This document shows, one piece after another, positions 1 through 8,792 of a stretch of DNA of 64,000 bases (the stretch's first letter is position 1; every line of letters starts with the position of its first letter). The notes below the pieces were generated by a model. The model did not search any database. It saw only the letters and a program-made list of their open reading frames with translations, and had not been told where the DNA came from. Source of the stretch: Bacteroidales bacterium (GTDB lineage Bacteria; Bacteroidota; Bacteroidia; Bacteroidales; Muribaculaceae); NCBI GenBank assembly GCA_015060975.1, contig SUXI01000002.1, forward strand, positions 124,001-188,000. The letters are read 5' to 3'. A program made the translations under genes and the position numbers.

Positions 1-243
1 GAAACGCCCCACTACGCATTTCACCAATTGGCGAATGAGATTGTTTGTCATGGGACGTTTGCCGTTTTTTATCGCAAGTTCCTTTTCAGTTATGGTTGCG
101 CCGTTCTCGTCGGTCACAGGGTCGTTCCATTGTTGACCGTATGTATATTGTTTTTGTCGGGAACGTTTTGCCCTCAGTTCCTCGGCATTGCGCCAAGCTT
201 TATGCGCTTCTTTTAAAATTGTTGTGGCTTTTTGTGATTTCAT
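1..243 (-). CDS. Phage portal-like protein, N-terminal fragment (runs off left edge)
   Basis: An open minus-strand frame starts with ATG at 243 and runs off the window edge after 81 codons. The N-terminus is basic and helical, with a stretch KAWRNAEELRAKRSRQKQYTYGQQW followed by a NNLIRQLVKCVVGRF segment. That pattern resembles the beginning of portal proteins in phages and prophages of Bacteroidetes. It lies directly downstream of a capsid-like gene and in the same orientation, which supports a structural phage role. Only the N-terminal part is visible, so the portal assignment is an inference from resemblance and context. Confidence 0.5.
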   Translation of the reverse strand, partial: MKSQKATTILKEAHKAWRNAEELRAKRSRQKQYTYGQQWNDPVTDENGATITEKELAIKNGKRPMTNNLIRQLVKCVVGRF

Positions 244-261
244 AATGTGATGAATTTATAG

Positions 262-280
262 TAATTTATAGAAATTCCCT
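262..280. repeat. Degenerate copy of the GGAATTTATAGAAATTCC palindrome
   Basis: The segment reads TAATTTATAGAAATTCCCT, a variant of the short palindrome found intact near 8151 and 41495. It lies in the 36-bp gap between the portal-like gene and the 178-aa gene. Confidence 0.55.
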
Positions 281-816
281 TAAATATTAGAGATTGTTTT
301 CAGTGCCGCTTCGTCCATCAAGTATCCTCCGTCGGCAGGCTCCATTATGGCGGTGGCAAAGTCGATGACGTGTGAAGTCAACGGTGATAGCGAGTAAACA
401 TGCAGCCGGTTGCCATGCAGCACCACTATAGGATTTTCGCAACCTCCCCTGCAATAAGGATTTGACTGCATTCGCGCTTCGTGTGAATGGGGGTCGGTTA
501 TGATTTTTGCGGGACGTTTCCATTCTTTCAACTTAAAGCCTACTAATCGACGGCAGTTTTCGGGAAGAATTACAGTGGCTGAATTGTCGGCTTGTGGCAT
601 GAGAGCTATATCACCGGCAATATTCTCGGGTGCCAACAATTCAATAGGAGCAGTATCGAGCAGGTTGAGATACCAATCGCGCATTTCAAGGCGGAGGAGC
701 GCGTCAAGATCAATACCGTCAGAGCGAGTTATCTCGCAGTCGGTCCTTAAAGGGGCGAAACCCCGGCGCAGTTTCCACTGCGCCAGCATTTCGTCGCTTG
801 AAAGCATTATCTTCAT
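280..816 (-). CDS. Phage-module protein of unknown function, 178 aa
   Basis: This gene lies 5 bp downstream of the capsid-like gene and ahead of the portal-like gene. I chose the ATG at 816 because an upstream extension would run about 140 bp into the capsid-like gene. The protein is soluble-looking, with no signal peptide or membrane segment. It begins with a helical region (MLSSDEMLAQWKLRRG) followed by an acidic part with RLEMRDWYLNLLDTAP, and it has a Cys pair in CRGGC near residue 129. Its position between capsid and portal would fit a head-completion or connector protein. I do not recognise the family. Confidence 0.6.
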   Translation of the reverse strand: MKIMLSSDEMLAQWKLRRGFAPLRTDCEITRSDGIDLDALLRLEMRDWYLNLLDTAPIELLAPENIAGDIALMPQADNSATVILPENCRRLVGFKLKEWKRPAKIITDPHSHEARMQSNPYCRGGCENPIVVLHGNRLHVYSLSPLTSHVIDFATAIMEPADGGYLMDEAALKTISNI

Positions 817-821
817 GATTA

Positions 822-2237
822 TTATTGAGCTATGACACGCATGTGAGCTTGAGGGTATCGCAACACCAAGCAACTTGCTTCGGTGACAACGATGGCATCG
901 GTATTGCGCACTCCGCTCTTGCGCAAATCGAGTTTCTCGGCACGGAAAGGCACATGGCAATATTTGGTGATATATTCGGGATCGATGACAAATCCGTCAT
1001 TATAGTGACCGCATTGGTCAAACACTTCGGAGTGCAGCACATACAACGCACCAAATTTTGAGCGCAACTCGGTGAAGTCGATACCCCATTTAGTCACTGT
1101 GTCGCCGGCGGTGATTACCTTGTTGTAATCGAGTTTGTTGAGTCGTTCGATTAACCCGGTTCCGCCTATAAGAATTTTGCGGTTTGAGCCGGCATTGGCT
1201 GTGAAGGCGTCACGGCACAAGTCGATAACGGTATCGGTAGTGAATGACGTTTTTGAATATTTGAACTCTTTGCCGGCTTGATCCCATATCCCACCGGTGA
1301 GCAAAATCTCCTCACGTTTAAACGCATCATATATCCTTGCTCTCGAGCCGAATAAGAAACTCTTTTCCATGCCTAATCTCATGTCAATTATCGCCACTTC
1401 TTCTTGGTCGGTGAAGTTCCAGCCCACCTCTTTGTTAGCAATCTTCTGGAATGTGCTTTGTTCCACTTGCGCCTTGAAAATCTGGCAGTTGTTTTGCATC
1501 TTCACTGGCAATGCCTCAAACTGTGCCGTTTGCACATCAAGTTCCGACGCCGCTCTGCCCATGCGAATCAATCGGCTTCCTTTCAACATCGATGGCACAT
1601 AATTTGCGCCACCTGAGATAGCTTTACCGTTGGCGGCGATGACTTTCAATCCTCCCACCTCATCTTTCGACAATACATATAGCACAAGGTTGCCTTTATA
1701 GTTTGCGCCCGAAGCGTCATACCCTTCTACATCGGGCACAAGGATGGTCTCCGACGGTTCAAATATCGAATCGTTGTCGGTGTGGATTGTCGCAACCGGG
1801 AAGCCGCCGCTGGCACCTTCGGCGGTCTCTTCGTCATAGTCTTCGCTCAGCAACGCTTCGGTGGGTTTGGTATCGACCGAATAGTAATCCACAACCATGC
1901 TGCCACTGTGTCGGTTGCCGGCAAATCTCGACAATTGGTCGATGGGGGTTGACATAGGACGTATTTTCACTATTCGCTCGTCGATTTCGTTGCGCAACAG
2001 CTCGGGCGAAGCCTCTTTGGCGAGAGAGGTGGTGAGTGGTCCGCCCACAATGTGCTTTCCACCCGACGTGCCGGCAATAATACCGCTCATAGCCAAAGAG
2101 GTGTCACCGTCACCGGCAATTATCCACCATATAACAACAGCTATCATCGCCAAAAGCGTCCATATTCCATACTTGTTGATTAGCCACTCGATTGCTTTGT
2201 TGAAAAGATTGATTACTTGTGTTTTTAACTGTTTCAT
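822..2237 (-). CDS. Major-capsid-like protein with an N-terminal membrane helix, 471 aa
   Basis: I use the ATG at 2237, because starting at 2315 would overlap the upstream gene. Residues about 20-45 form a hydrophobic helix (GIWTLLAMIAVVIWWIIAG). The rest is soluble and resembles SU10-type major capsid proteins. It has an N-terminal ELLRNEIDERIVKIRPMSTPID region, a middle domain with a helical segment around IIDMRLGMEKSFLFGSRA, and a late segment KILIGGTGLIERLNKL typical of the capsid P-domain region. Its neighbours (acidic scaffold-like protein upstream, portal-like protein downstream) support a phage origin. The transmembrane N-terminus is unusual for a capsid protein. The capsid call rests on resemblance, not on a search. 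Confidence 0.6.
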   Translation of the reverse strand: MKQLKTQVINLFNKAIEWLINKYGIWTLLAMIAVVIWWIIAGDGDTSLAMSGIIAGTSGGKHIVGGPLTTSLAKEASPELLRNEIDERIVKIRPMSTPIDQLSRFAGNRHSGSMVVDYYSVDTKPTEALLSEDYDEETAEGASGGFPVATIHTDNDSIFEPSETILVPDVEGYDASGANYKGNLVLYVLSKDEVGGLKVIAANGKAISGGANYVPSMLKGSRLIRMGRAASELDVQTAQFEALPVKMQNNCQIFKAQVEQSTFQKIANKEVGWNFTDQEEVAIIDMRLGMEKSFLFGSRARIYDAFKREEILLTGGIWDQAGKEFKYSKTSFTTDTVIDLCRDAFTANAGSNRKILIGGTGLIERLNKLDYNKVITAGDTVTKWGIDFTELRSKFGALYVLHSEVFDQCGHYNDGFVIDPEYITKYCHVPFRAEKLDLRKSGVRNTDAIVVTEASCLVLRYPQAHMRVIAQ

Positions 2238-2298
2238 GATTATTTGAATTAAAAAATTAAAGAAATTGTGCATTTTTGAATTGTGAGTTATGAATTTT

Positions 2299-2712
2299 CT
2301 AATCCTCCCACACACTGCGACGAAGATGATTCAAAATTGTGGTCTCGGTTGAACCATTATCGGCAGGCTCGCCGGTGATGCCTTGCCACTCTCCGGGTTC
2401 ACGCATTTTAACCTCTATTTGCTCGTTGCGACCACGCAAATACCCTCGTTGTTCGGCGTCTTTCAAGAGCGAATCGATGAATGACCCTATGCGGTCATCT
2501 TTAAGCAAGGCTTGCATCACATCGGTTATAGATGATGAATCATCATTGGCGTTTCCGGTGTTTTCGGTTGGGGGGGCGTCGCAAGTGCCAGGAGATTGTT
2601 GCGTCTCGGTCATATTCTCGGCTCTCTGATTGGTTTCGTCCGCAACGTTTTGTGTCACATCTTGCGCATCTTCGGTCGATTCCTTGATTGTTGGTCGTTC
2701 TTTTTCGTTCAT
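2299..2712 (-). CDS. Acidic scaffold-like protein, 137 aa
   Basis: This is the first gene of the visible phage-like operon, preceded by a TAnnTTTG promoter. The N-terminal two thirds is low-complexity and rich in Glu, Asp, Asn, Thr and Gln (many DETNQ and TENTGNANDDSSS runs). The C-terminal third is helical (DVMQALLKDDRIGSFIDSLL) and then tails off. An acidic, partly disordered protein immediately upstream of a capsid gene is the usual place for a scaffold, but there is no diagnostic motif, so that role is inferred. No signal peptide is seen. Confidence 0.55.
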   Translation of the reverse strand: MNEKERPTIKESTEDAQDVTQNVADETNQRAENMTETQQSPGTCDAPPTENTGNANDDSSSITDVMQALLKDDRIGSFIDSLLKDAEQRGYLRGRNEQIEVKMREPGEWQGITGEPADNGSTETTILNHLRRSVWED

Positions 2713-2786
2713 TTTGTTTGTGGATTAATAGTTAATAATTAATGGTGTGTTTAGGCTTTATTTGTTTGTGGATTGCAATCACGATG

Positions 2787-2794
2787 CAAAGATA
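2787..2794 (-). promoter_or_regulatory. -7 promoter element (TATCTTTG) for the phage-like operon
   Basis: Read on the minus strand this is TATCTTTG, matching the Bacteroidetes TAnnTTTG consensus. It lies about 75 bp upstream of the scaffold-like gene start at 2712. The -33 element is not clear. Confidence 0.5.
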
Positions 2795-2850
2795 CAACCG
2801 TTTTTGCCCCAAAAACTGCGATAGTGCAAAACTGTTGCAAAAAAAATATT

Positions 2851-2885
2851 AAAAAAAGAGGTGCGTCAAAAATTTGACGCACCTC
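2851..2885 (-). terminator. Intrinsic terminator of the amidase-like gene
   Basis: A perfect 13-bp stem (GAGGTGCGTCAAA at 2858-2870 with its complement at 2873-2885) is followed on the minus strand by a run of T residues (the A run at 2851-2857). It sits 38 bp past the stop of the 1290-aa gene and upstream of the phage-like operon. Confidence 0.9.
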
Positions 2886-2922
2886 CACAATATAATTCAA
2901 TTATTGGTTATTCCAACTAAGA

Positions 2923-5900
2923 TTACTTGATGTAAACTTTTGAAGATTTTTTGCCTTGAACCTTAACATAGATACCTTTGCTTAGATTGTCAGCATCCAC
3001 TTCAATACCTTGGAGGTTATAGTACTTAACAGGAGCATTGCTTTCAACTACCACACCTTCAATACCGCTGGCGATGATTTCAAACGCATATTTGCTTGCG
3101 GCTTTAGTAGTGAATGCTTCAGAGCGTGGAAGTGCATAACCTTGAACAACTTCGTTAGAAGCGTTACCCAAGAAGAAGTTACCAGCAGCGTCCCAAGCAG
3201 CACTGTAAGCGCTACCACCCATGTTGTGAGTCAAGCGATATTGTTCGTTCAAAGTGATGTCACCGTTTTCAGCACGCATGATACCATAAACAGTAACTAC
3301 ACCACTTGCGCTTGAAGCGACAAGACGATTTCCGTCGGGAGATACTGAGATAGCACCTTGGTAACGAGCTTTACCACCGGCTCCTTCGAAATATTTGGTT
3401 TCACCGTTAGCATCTACGTAAACGAGAGCAGGTTGAGTAGCAGAAGGTGTGCCACGATATTGGATATACCACACACCACCGCGGTTGTCATATTGCACAT
3501 TCACTTTGCGGTCGTAAGAGATAGTGTATTTTTTATCAAGTGCTTCAAATGCAGTAGGAACAGGTAGAGTAGTAGCTGTTCCAAGGTCATAAACCATAGT
3601 GCGATTTTCGGCGGTGGTTGCAGCAGCTACTCCCTTGTCAATACGAGAAATTGCGATAAGTTTGAGGTCTTCACCACCACCAAATACGTCGAATGATTGA
3701 GCAGGACCTGCATAATATTCTTCACCTTCATAGTAGATACCGTCGGTCATTGTTTTACCTGCGAGAAGTGAAGTGAATTCACCTGTAGTTACGAGAGTTT
3801 CAAGATCTTGAGCAACCAAGTAGTAATCACCATTGAAGTTGTAACGGTTCACGAAAATGCGACCATCTTCAGCTACTGAAACTTCATTAAAGTCGGCACC
3901 ACAAGTTTTAGCAGTTGTAGAACCGAAAGCATTGTCTTGGTTAGTCAACCATGAAGGATAGAAGCGAGCGCCACCATCTTTATTAAGAACTTGGTTTCCT
4001 GCAGCGTCGAAGATGTAAAGACCGCCACCATAGCTACCATTGGCTTGAGCGCTTACATAACCTGATGTTTTACCACGGTTGTAACCCTCAGTCACAAAGA
4101 GAGTACCGAATGATGCGTTTTCAGGGTTGTTGTCGATATCAAGACCACTTGGGTGATAGAAGCTTTGAGTAGAGAAGCGTTCGATAGTAGTTTTTGTTTC
4201 ACCTGCAACTTCCACTTCCCATGTGTAATTACCATTTTCATATCCGCTTATGCTAATTTCTGCAGTGTAACTGCCTTTAGCTTGAGCACCTTGTTCTATA
4301 GTTTCAACAATTTCGCCTTCAGCATCGAGAACGTTAATTTTAACGTCGGTAGCGTCAGCGTTCAATGAGTAGCTGATATTCAATGTAGTTTCAGCAACTT
4401 CGCTCTTAAGTGCGTATGCGTATGGGTTAGCTGTACCGGTGATAGAGTTTTTAGCGAGAGCAACTGTTTCATAGAAGTCGCCCACTACAAACTTAGTGAC
4501 ATCACCATCAACAGCAAGGAACATTTCGATAGTTGCACCTGTAGTGTTGCCTACCGCGTCAAGACTTAGCGCCAATTCACCATGAGCCGACGCGAATGCA
4601 TATTCGGCAGGATCAATTTCAGCACCTTGAAGTTCTACTTCTTTAACATCGCCAAGACCATTTGTAATATCAATAAGCTTCACGCCGTCAACTTTTCCAT
4701 CGGCTACACTTGTAGCAACCATCAAGTCTTTACCGGCATATTTGAAGTAAGATTCACCTATTGAAGCTTTGTCGAGCACTTCTTCGCCAAGTTGAGCGAG
4801 AATTGTGGGGACTCCGGTATCGCCTGTGGCAAGCTTGATTTCAAATGGTTGAACATTTGCAGAGTTAAAGATAATTTGGTCGTCGGCACGAGGAGAAAGT
4901 GTCATCTTATAATCGTTACCAAGATAAGATGTCGCCAAATAAGTGCCATCTTGGTTGTTGCGCATATAACCGAGGTAGCTGCCTTCAGAGATAGATGCGA
5001 TAACAAGACGGGTATTACCACTTGAAGCAGTAGTTGTACCGGTATAAATCATTTTACCATCTTCAAGAGTACCATCATAAATCATAGATTCGCCACCGAA
5101 ACCGTTTGTCCAGTTTCCGGCGAAGTTGTTTGTCCACCAGATAGCGAGTTCACCTGTGGGGACACCATTTTCATCGTTTTCCCACTTATAGGCTTTCATA
5201 TTATTTGCACCACCATAAGCTTGATTGGCTTTATTGATACCCACAAGATATCCATCAGCAGTAAGGGCGATATCTGAAAGTTTCAAGATGTCACCGACAG
5301 CTGCGGTTGTACCAAGTGTATTCAATGTTCCATTAGCGAGATCGGCAATGTAAACGTATGGTTCATTTGAAGCATCTACTGCAAGTGAATAGAGCTTGTC
5401 ATCGCGCAAAATTTGACGACGCACTGTTTTTCCTTCCAATTGCTCTGCAAGAAGACTATATGCTGTTGCTTTTGTTTCATAGAAAGGAAGCAACGAGTAG
5501 TTTTTACCGGCGGTAGAGTCGGGATAGTTTACATAAACAATCTCGTTAGGCACCCATGCAGTGTCAACCATGAACATTTCGGGGTATTCAGTAACTGCTG
5601 CTTTAACTGTTACATTGAAAGGAGCAGCTTCTGTTGAGAAGTTTTCATCAGCGTGAAGACCGGGGTAATATGCAGGATGAGAAATTTCAATAGTGTATTC
5701 ACCCGGTTGTACACCTTGGAACACGAATGCACCATTGTAGTTAACGTCGGTAGTATCGGTAGCAATAACATTTTCACCTTGTTTAAGAGTTACAACAGCG
5801 CCATTGATTGGTTTGTAAATGTCAGAAGTACCTGCTTTTGGAGTGTAAACATCGTCAGAGAACTTGTTGTATTTATCGCGAACGATACCATAAATCGCGC

Positions 5901-6795
5901 CGTATGATTCTTTTTCCCAACCAAAATAGTCGGCTACACCGCGAGCATAGTCGATACCTTCAAGACGGCAAACGTCGAAGTTCATGGCACGATGACGAGC
6001 AGGTTGATAGGTGTGGAAGTAACCTTCTACCAAGTAACCAGGAACAGTGTGGTTCAATACACCAAGGTTTTGCCAACCGATTTTACCTTTACCTGCAGCG
6101 ACATCGGCGGCTGTCATTGTATAATCATAGTGTGACCATTTGGTGTGACGGTCGAGGATACGGTGGTTCCAACCACAACGGCTCATTTCGACACTTGCAG
6201 CAACATGTGCAGCCGATGCGTCAGCATCTTCCGCAGAAGGAGCGTTACCACCAACATAATACTTGTTATCGTAAGCGAAATAGAGGTAGTTAGTTGTGTT
6301 ACCATCGGTAGCAGCATTTGAGTGAATAGAGATAAACATGTCAAAGTTGTTTGCTTCAACTTCGGCTGCGATATCACTCAATGTGCGGTTAAAGTCGTTA
6401 TAACGGTCGGGGTTAACACCATCAACCTCAACATAAGGATAAGGACCACACTTAACATGGCTCATCACGATATTTTGGCTCAAGTCGAGAGCGGCACCTA
6501 TACGGTTAGGGTTCTCATTTGTTTGGTTTTTAGTGCGGTCGAAAGGTACACCATATTCTACGAGTTTACCAAGCAAAGCAAGACATTTGCGAAGATTGGT
6601 GTTTGACTCATAGAAGTCGGTGGTATCGGGATCCACTGAACTGATAGGGTTGTGACCAATCGTAGCCATGTGGCGGTTATTGGGTCCCCATGAACCGTGA
6701 CCGGGGTTGATATAGATGCGAACATCTTTTGGATCGGCAGCCGATGCCCCAAGCGAAAGAACAGCAGCTACTGCCAAGAATAATAATTTCTTCAT
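2923..6795 (-). CDS. Secreted N-acetylmuramoyl-L-alanine amidase-like protein with T9SS-type tail, 1290 aa
   Basis: The protein starts with a signal peptide (MKKLLFLAVAAVLSLGASA). Residues about 25-290 resemble an Amidase_3 zinc hydrolase: NPGHG near residue 33, SIHSNA near 158 and a Glu in LVEGYFH near 256 are candidate metal or catalytic positions. Next comes a carboxypeptidase-regulatory-like domain (about 300-390, GAVVTLKQGENVI), then a long region of WD- or beta-propeller-like segments. The last about 70 residues (YYNLQGIEV...KGIYVKV) look like a type A T9SS sorting domain, which suggests surface or outer-membrane export. It would cleave peptide from muramic acid in cell wall material. 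A small secreted propeller gene lies just upstream, 8 bp away, so both probably form one operon. Confidence 0.75.
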   Translation of the reverse strand: MKKLLFLAVAAVLSLGASAADPKDVRIYINPGHGSWGPNNRHMATIGHNPISSVDPDTTDFYESNTNLRKCLALLGKLVEYGVPFDRTKNQTNENPNRIGAALDLSQNIVMSHVKCGPYPYVEVDGVNPDRYNDFNRTLSDIAAEVEANNFDMFISIHSNAATDGNTTNYLYFAYDNKYYVGGNAPSAEDADASAAHVAASVEMSRCGWNHRILDRHTKWSHYDYTMTAADVAAGKGKIGWQNLGVLNHTVPGYLVEGYFHTYQPARHRAMNFDVCRLEGIDYARGVADYFGWEKESYGAIYGIVRDKYNKFSDDVYTPKAGTSDIYKPINGAVVTLKQGENVIATDTTDVNYNGAFVFQGVQPGEYTIEISHPAYYPGLHADENFSTEAAPFNVTVKAAVTEYPEMFMVDTAWVPNEIVYVNYPDSTAGKNYSLLPFYETKATAYSLLAEQLEGKTVRRQILRDDKLYSLAVDASNEPYVYIADLANGTLNTLGTTAAVGDILKLSDIALTADGYLVGINKANQAYGGANNMKAYKWENDENGVPTGELAIWWTNNFAGNWTNGFGGESMIYDGTLEDGKMIYTGTTTASSGNTRLVIASISEGSYLGYMRNNQDGTYLATSYLGNDYKMTLSPRADDQIIFNSANVQPFEIKLATGDTGVPTILAQLGEEVLDKASIGESYFKYAGKDLMVATSVADGKVDGVKLIDITNGLGDVKEVELQGAEIDPAEYAFASAHGELALSLDAVGNTTGATIEMFLAVDGDVTKFVVGDFYETVALAKNSITGTANPYAYALKSEVAETTLNISYSLNADATDVKINVLDAEGEIVETIEQGAQAKGSYTAEISISGYENGNYTWEVEVAGETKTTIERFSTQSFYHPSGLDIDNNPENASFGTLFVTEGYNRGKTSGYVSAQANGSYGGGLYIFDAAGNQVLNKDGGARFYPSWLTNQDNAFGSTTAKTCGADFNEVSVAEDGRIFVNRYNFNGDYYLVAQDLETLVTTGEFTSLLAGKTMTDGIYYEGEEYYAGPAQSFDVFGGGEDLKLIAISRIDKGVAAATTAENRTMVYDLGTATTLPVPTAFEALDKKYTISYDRKVNVQYDNRGGVWYIQYRGTPSATQPALVYVDANGETKYFEGAGGKARYQGAISVSPDGNRLVASSASGVVTVYGIMRAENGDITLNEQYRLTHNMGGSAYSAAWDAAGNFFLGNASNEVVQGYALPRSEAFTTKAASKYAFEIIASGIEGVVVESNAPVKYYNLQGIEVDADNLSKGIYVKVQGKKSSKVYIK

Positions 6796-6803
6796 AGCGC
6801 TCC

Positions 6804-7688
6804 TTATTTGAGGTTAATAATATAAAGTTCGCCCTTTGGTGTTGAATATGCGATTTTTCCACCGTTGGTAGAGGGGAACATTGCCATAGAGTTGTCGGCG
6901 GTGAGTTCTTGTTTTACTTTTCCGTCGATTGATGTGGCGATGAGTTTTGATGATGTTACATATTCACCATTGTCGAGGTCATACATACCTACAACTGTCA
7001 AGTCGTTGAGCCATTTTGCTGCTCGGAGTTGACCCACATATACCGGATTTGAACCGTCGATGTTTGCAACATAGCAACCTTTGGTCACAAGATAGTAGCA
7101 CACTTTTGTTCCGTTGGGTGATACCGATGCCCAAAGGTAGCTTGCTCCTGCTTGGCCGTTAGGTGAAATAATTTTACCGTTGATGCAAAGTTGTCCTTTG
7201 TTGATTGATGCAACAGGGAATTTTACAGCGGCGGCGCCGTTAAGTCCTTTTGCCGATAGCTTGTTGTTGTCAACAGTCATCACACTGCTGCCTTGAACGG
7301 CAAAACCTTGAAGATCGCGGGTGGGATTCAACAATGTGGTTTCCACTCCACGGGGTGAGACTGACTTAAGTGATGTGTAACGAAGTTTGTTTTCCGCGGT
7401 TTTGCTTTCACGGAAAATAACTGTCCCGTCATTCGCGATTTTGAGATCGAAACTGTTACCGGTAGCTGAAATCATGTTGATCCCTTTTGTCGCAAGGTTC
7501 ATCTTGTATAGTCCGCCCTTTGTGTTTTGTGAGAAGACTACAAAGGAGCCATCGGGGCTTAATGTCGCTTTGTCAACCGATACTCCTTCGGGTAGCGCAA
7601 CTCGGTCAACCGATGCGATGTTAACCAATTGTGCGAAGCCGAGAACGCTTGAACACAACAACATTGCCGAAATGAAAAGCTTTTTCAT
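6804..7688 (-). CDS. Secreted beta-propeller (TolB/PD40-like) protein, 294 aa
   Basis: The N-terminal signal peptide (MKKLFISAMLLCSSVLGFAQ) is followed by repeated blades. These show the pattern LSPDGSFVVFSQN, VSPNGTKVCYYL and PSTNGGKIAYST, typical of PD40/WD40-like repeats. No enzymatic motif is visible. The gene ends 8 bp before the amidase-like gene on the same strand, so co-transcription is likely and the two proteins may act together in the periplasm or at the surface. I see no C-terminal sorting domain. The precise ligand is unknown. Confidence 0.7.
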   Translation of the reverse strand: MKKLFISAMLLCSSVLGFAQLVNIASVDRVALPEGVSVDKATLSPDGSFVVFSQNTKGGLYKMNLATKGINMISATGNSFDLKIANDGTVIFRESKTAENKLRYTSLKSVSPRGVETTLLNPTRDLQGFAVQGSSVMTVDNNKLSAKGLNGAAAVKFPVASINKGQLCINGKIISPNGQAGASYLWASVSPNGTKVCYYLVTKGCYVANIDGSNPVYVGQLRAAKWLNDLTVVGMYDLDNGEYVTSSKLIATSIDGKVKQELTADNSMAMFPSTNGGKIAYSTPKGELYIINLK

Positions 7689-8065
7689 AAATTTAGTAAT
7701 TTTTTGGTTAGTATAAATAAAATAGTTAATTAAAAAGTCTGTTTATAAGCACATTAATGCCATTCATCAACCAAAACGAGCGAAAAAGGCATATTTAACG
7801 GCACTAAGATAAGTATTTTTTTTTAATAATTTATCAAAACTCAATATTTTTTTTATACATAGTGTGCATCGTAGTATGCATTTTGCATTTTGTGAACATT
7901 GCAATTTGGAATTTATAAAATTTCCATTAAAGCACTCAACATTCATTTCATCAACCCACCCTGCCACACCCGGTTACGTGGACTCACATTCATGCCAATA
8001 ATAATTTCTTATGATTATTTTTCATTAAAATAACCCGATATTTTAAGAATTTCCTTAAACTTTAT

Positions 8066-8073
8066 TATATTTG
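8066..8073 (+). promoter_or_regulatory. -7 promoter element (TATATTTG) for the DUF4254-GT9 operon
   Basis: The sequence TATATTTG fits TAnnTTTG. It would start transcription near 8080 and leave a leader of about 107 nt before the DUF4254 start codon. Confidence 0.55.
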
Positions 8074-8092
8074 CAGAATATAACTCATTTAA

Positions 8093-8125
8093 GGGACCTT
8101 TCATAAACTCTTATGGAAAGTTCCC
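8093..8125 (+). promoter_or_regulatory. Leader hairpin upstream of DUF4254
   Basis: The arms GGGACCTTTCATAA and TTATGGAAAGTTCCC pair with one mismatch and one bulge around a 4-nt loop. It lies in the predicted 5' leader, 61 nt before the start codon. A regulatory role is inferred. Confidence 0.5.
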
Positions 8126-8150
8126 GATAAAAAAGAATTTATTAATCAGC

Positions 8151-8168
8151 GGAATTTATAGAAATTCC
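8151..8168. repeat. Short palindrome GGAATTTATAGAAATTCC
   Basis: The arms GGAATTT and AAATTCC are perfectly complementary around the 4-nt loop ATAG. The same element recurs intact at 41495-41512, with degenerate copies near 262 and 59026. It is in the leader, 18 bp before the DUF4254 start codon. Confidence 0.7.
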
Positions 8169-8186
8169 CTTTAATCAATATAAATT

Positions 8187-8792
8187 ATGACTTTTGCTCA
8201 AAATTGCAACAAAATCTTTGACGAGACCACCGCTCAATATCATCTCACCGATGATGTTGATGCCCCCGAGGTAAACACATACGCCGCCGGCACTATCGAG
8301 CACACTCTCCATGCAAAAAACTGGATTGACGCAGTGCAATGGCACTTGGAAGACATTATCCGCGACCCGGAAATAGACCCTGTAGCGGCATTGGCGTTAA
8401 AACGTCGCATTGACCGTTCTAATCAAGACCGCACCGACATGGTAGAGGAACTTGACACCTATTTCCGTGAAAAATACAAAAGCGTGATACCTGCCACCAA
8501 TGCGACTATCAACACCGAAAGCCCGGCTTGGGCTCTTGACCGTCTTTCAATCCTTGCATTAAAAATTTATCACATGCAAGTGGAGGTGAACCGCACCGAC
8601 GCCGAGCCTGCTCACATTGCAAAATGCCAAGCGAAGCTTGATGTGTTGCTTGAACAGCGCATCGACCTCACCACCGCCATCGACCAACTTCTCGACGACA
8701 TTGCGGCAGGGAAGAAATACATGAAAGTGTATCGTCAAATGAAGATGTATAACGATCCGGAAACAAATCCGGTGCTTTATGGCAACAAATAA
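8187..8792 (+). CDS. DUF4254 family protein, 201 aa
   Basis: The whole protein is alpha-helical, without a signal peptide. Its N-terminal half has the pattern NTYAAGTIEHTLHAKNWIDAVQWHLEDIIRDPEID, which I recognise from the Bacteroidetes DUF4254 family. The biochemical function is not known. The gene overlaps the following GT9 gene by 14 bp, and DUF4254 genes often neighbour glycosyltransferases, so a supporting role in envelope glycan synthesis is possible. Length matches the family, and the start at 8187 follows directly after the structured leader. Confidence 0.75.
   Translation: MTFAQNCNKIFDETTAQYHLTDDVDAPEVNTYAAGTIEHTLHAKNWIDAVQWHLEDIIRDPEIDPVAALALKRRIDRSNQDRTDMVEELDTYFREKYKSVIPATNATINTESPAWALDRLSILALKIYHMQVEVNRTDAEPAHIAKCQAKLDVLLEQRIDLTTAIDQLLDDIAAGKKYMKVYRQMKMYNDPETNPVLYGNK

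Larger units (their letters stand above)
7689..8186. other. Divergent intergenic region with a structured leader
   Basis: This 498-bp gap separates the minus-strand propeller gene from the plus-strand DUF4254 operon. The left part (7689-8040) is AT-rich with no convincing gene. The right part holds a -7 element at 8066-8073 and a leader with two hairpins (8093-8125 and 8151-8168). Confidence 0.6.

Noticed and set aside
280-960. Longer start for the 178-aa phage-module protein
   Set aside because: It would overlap the capsid-like gene by about 140 bp, and the extra N-terminus is Cys/His/Arg-rich and looks like out-of-frame sequence.
5808-6293. 161-aa plus-strand ORF inside the amidase-like gene
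   Set aside because: It is antisense to a well-supported gene and has an unnatural composition rich in His, Arg and Gln.
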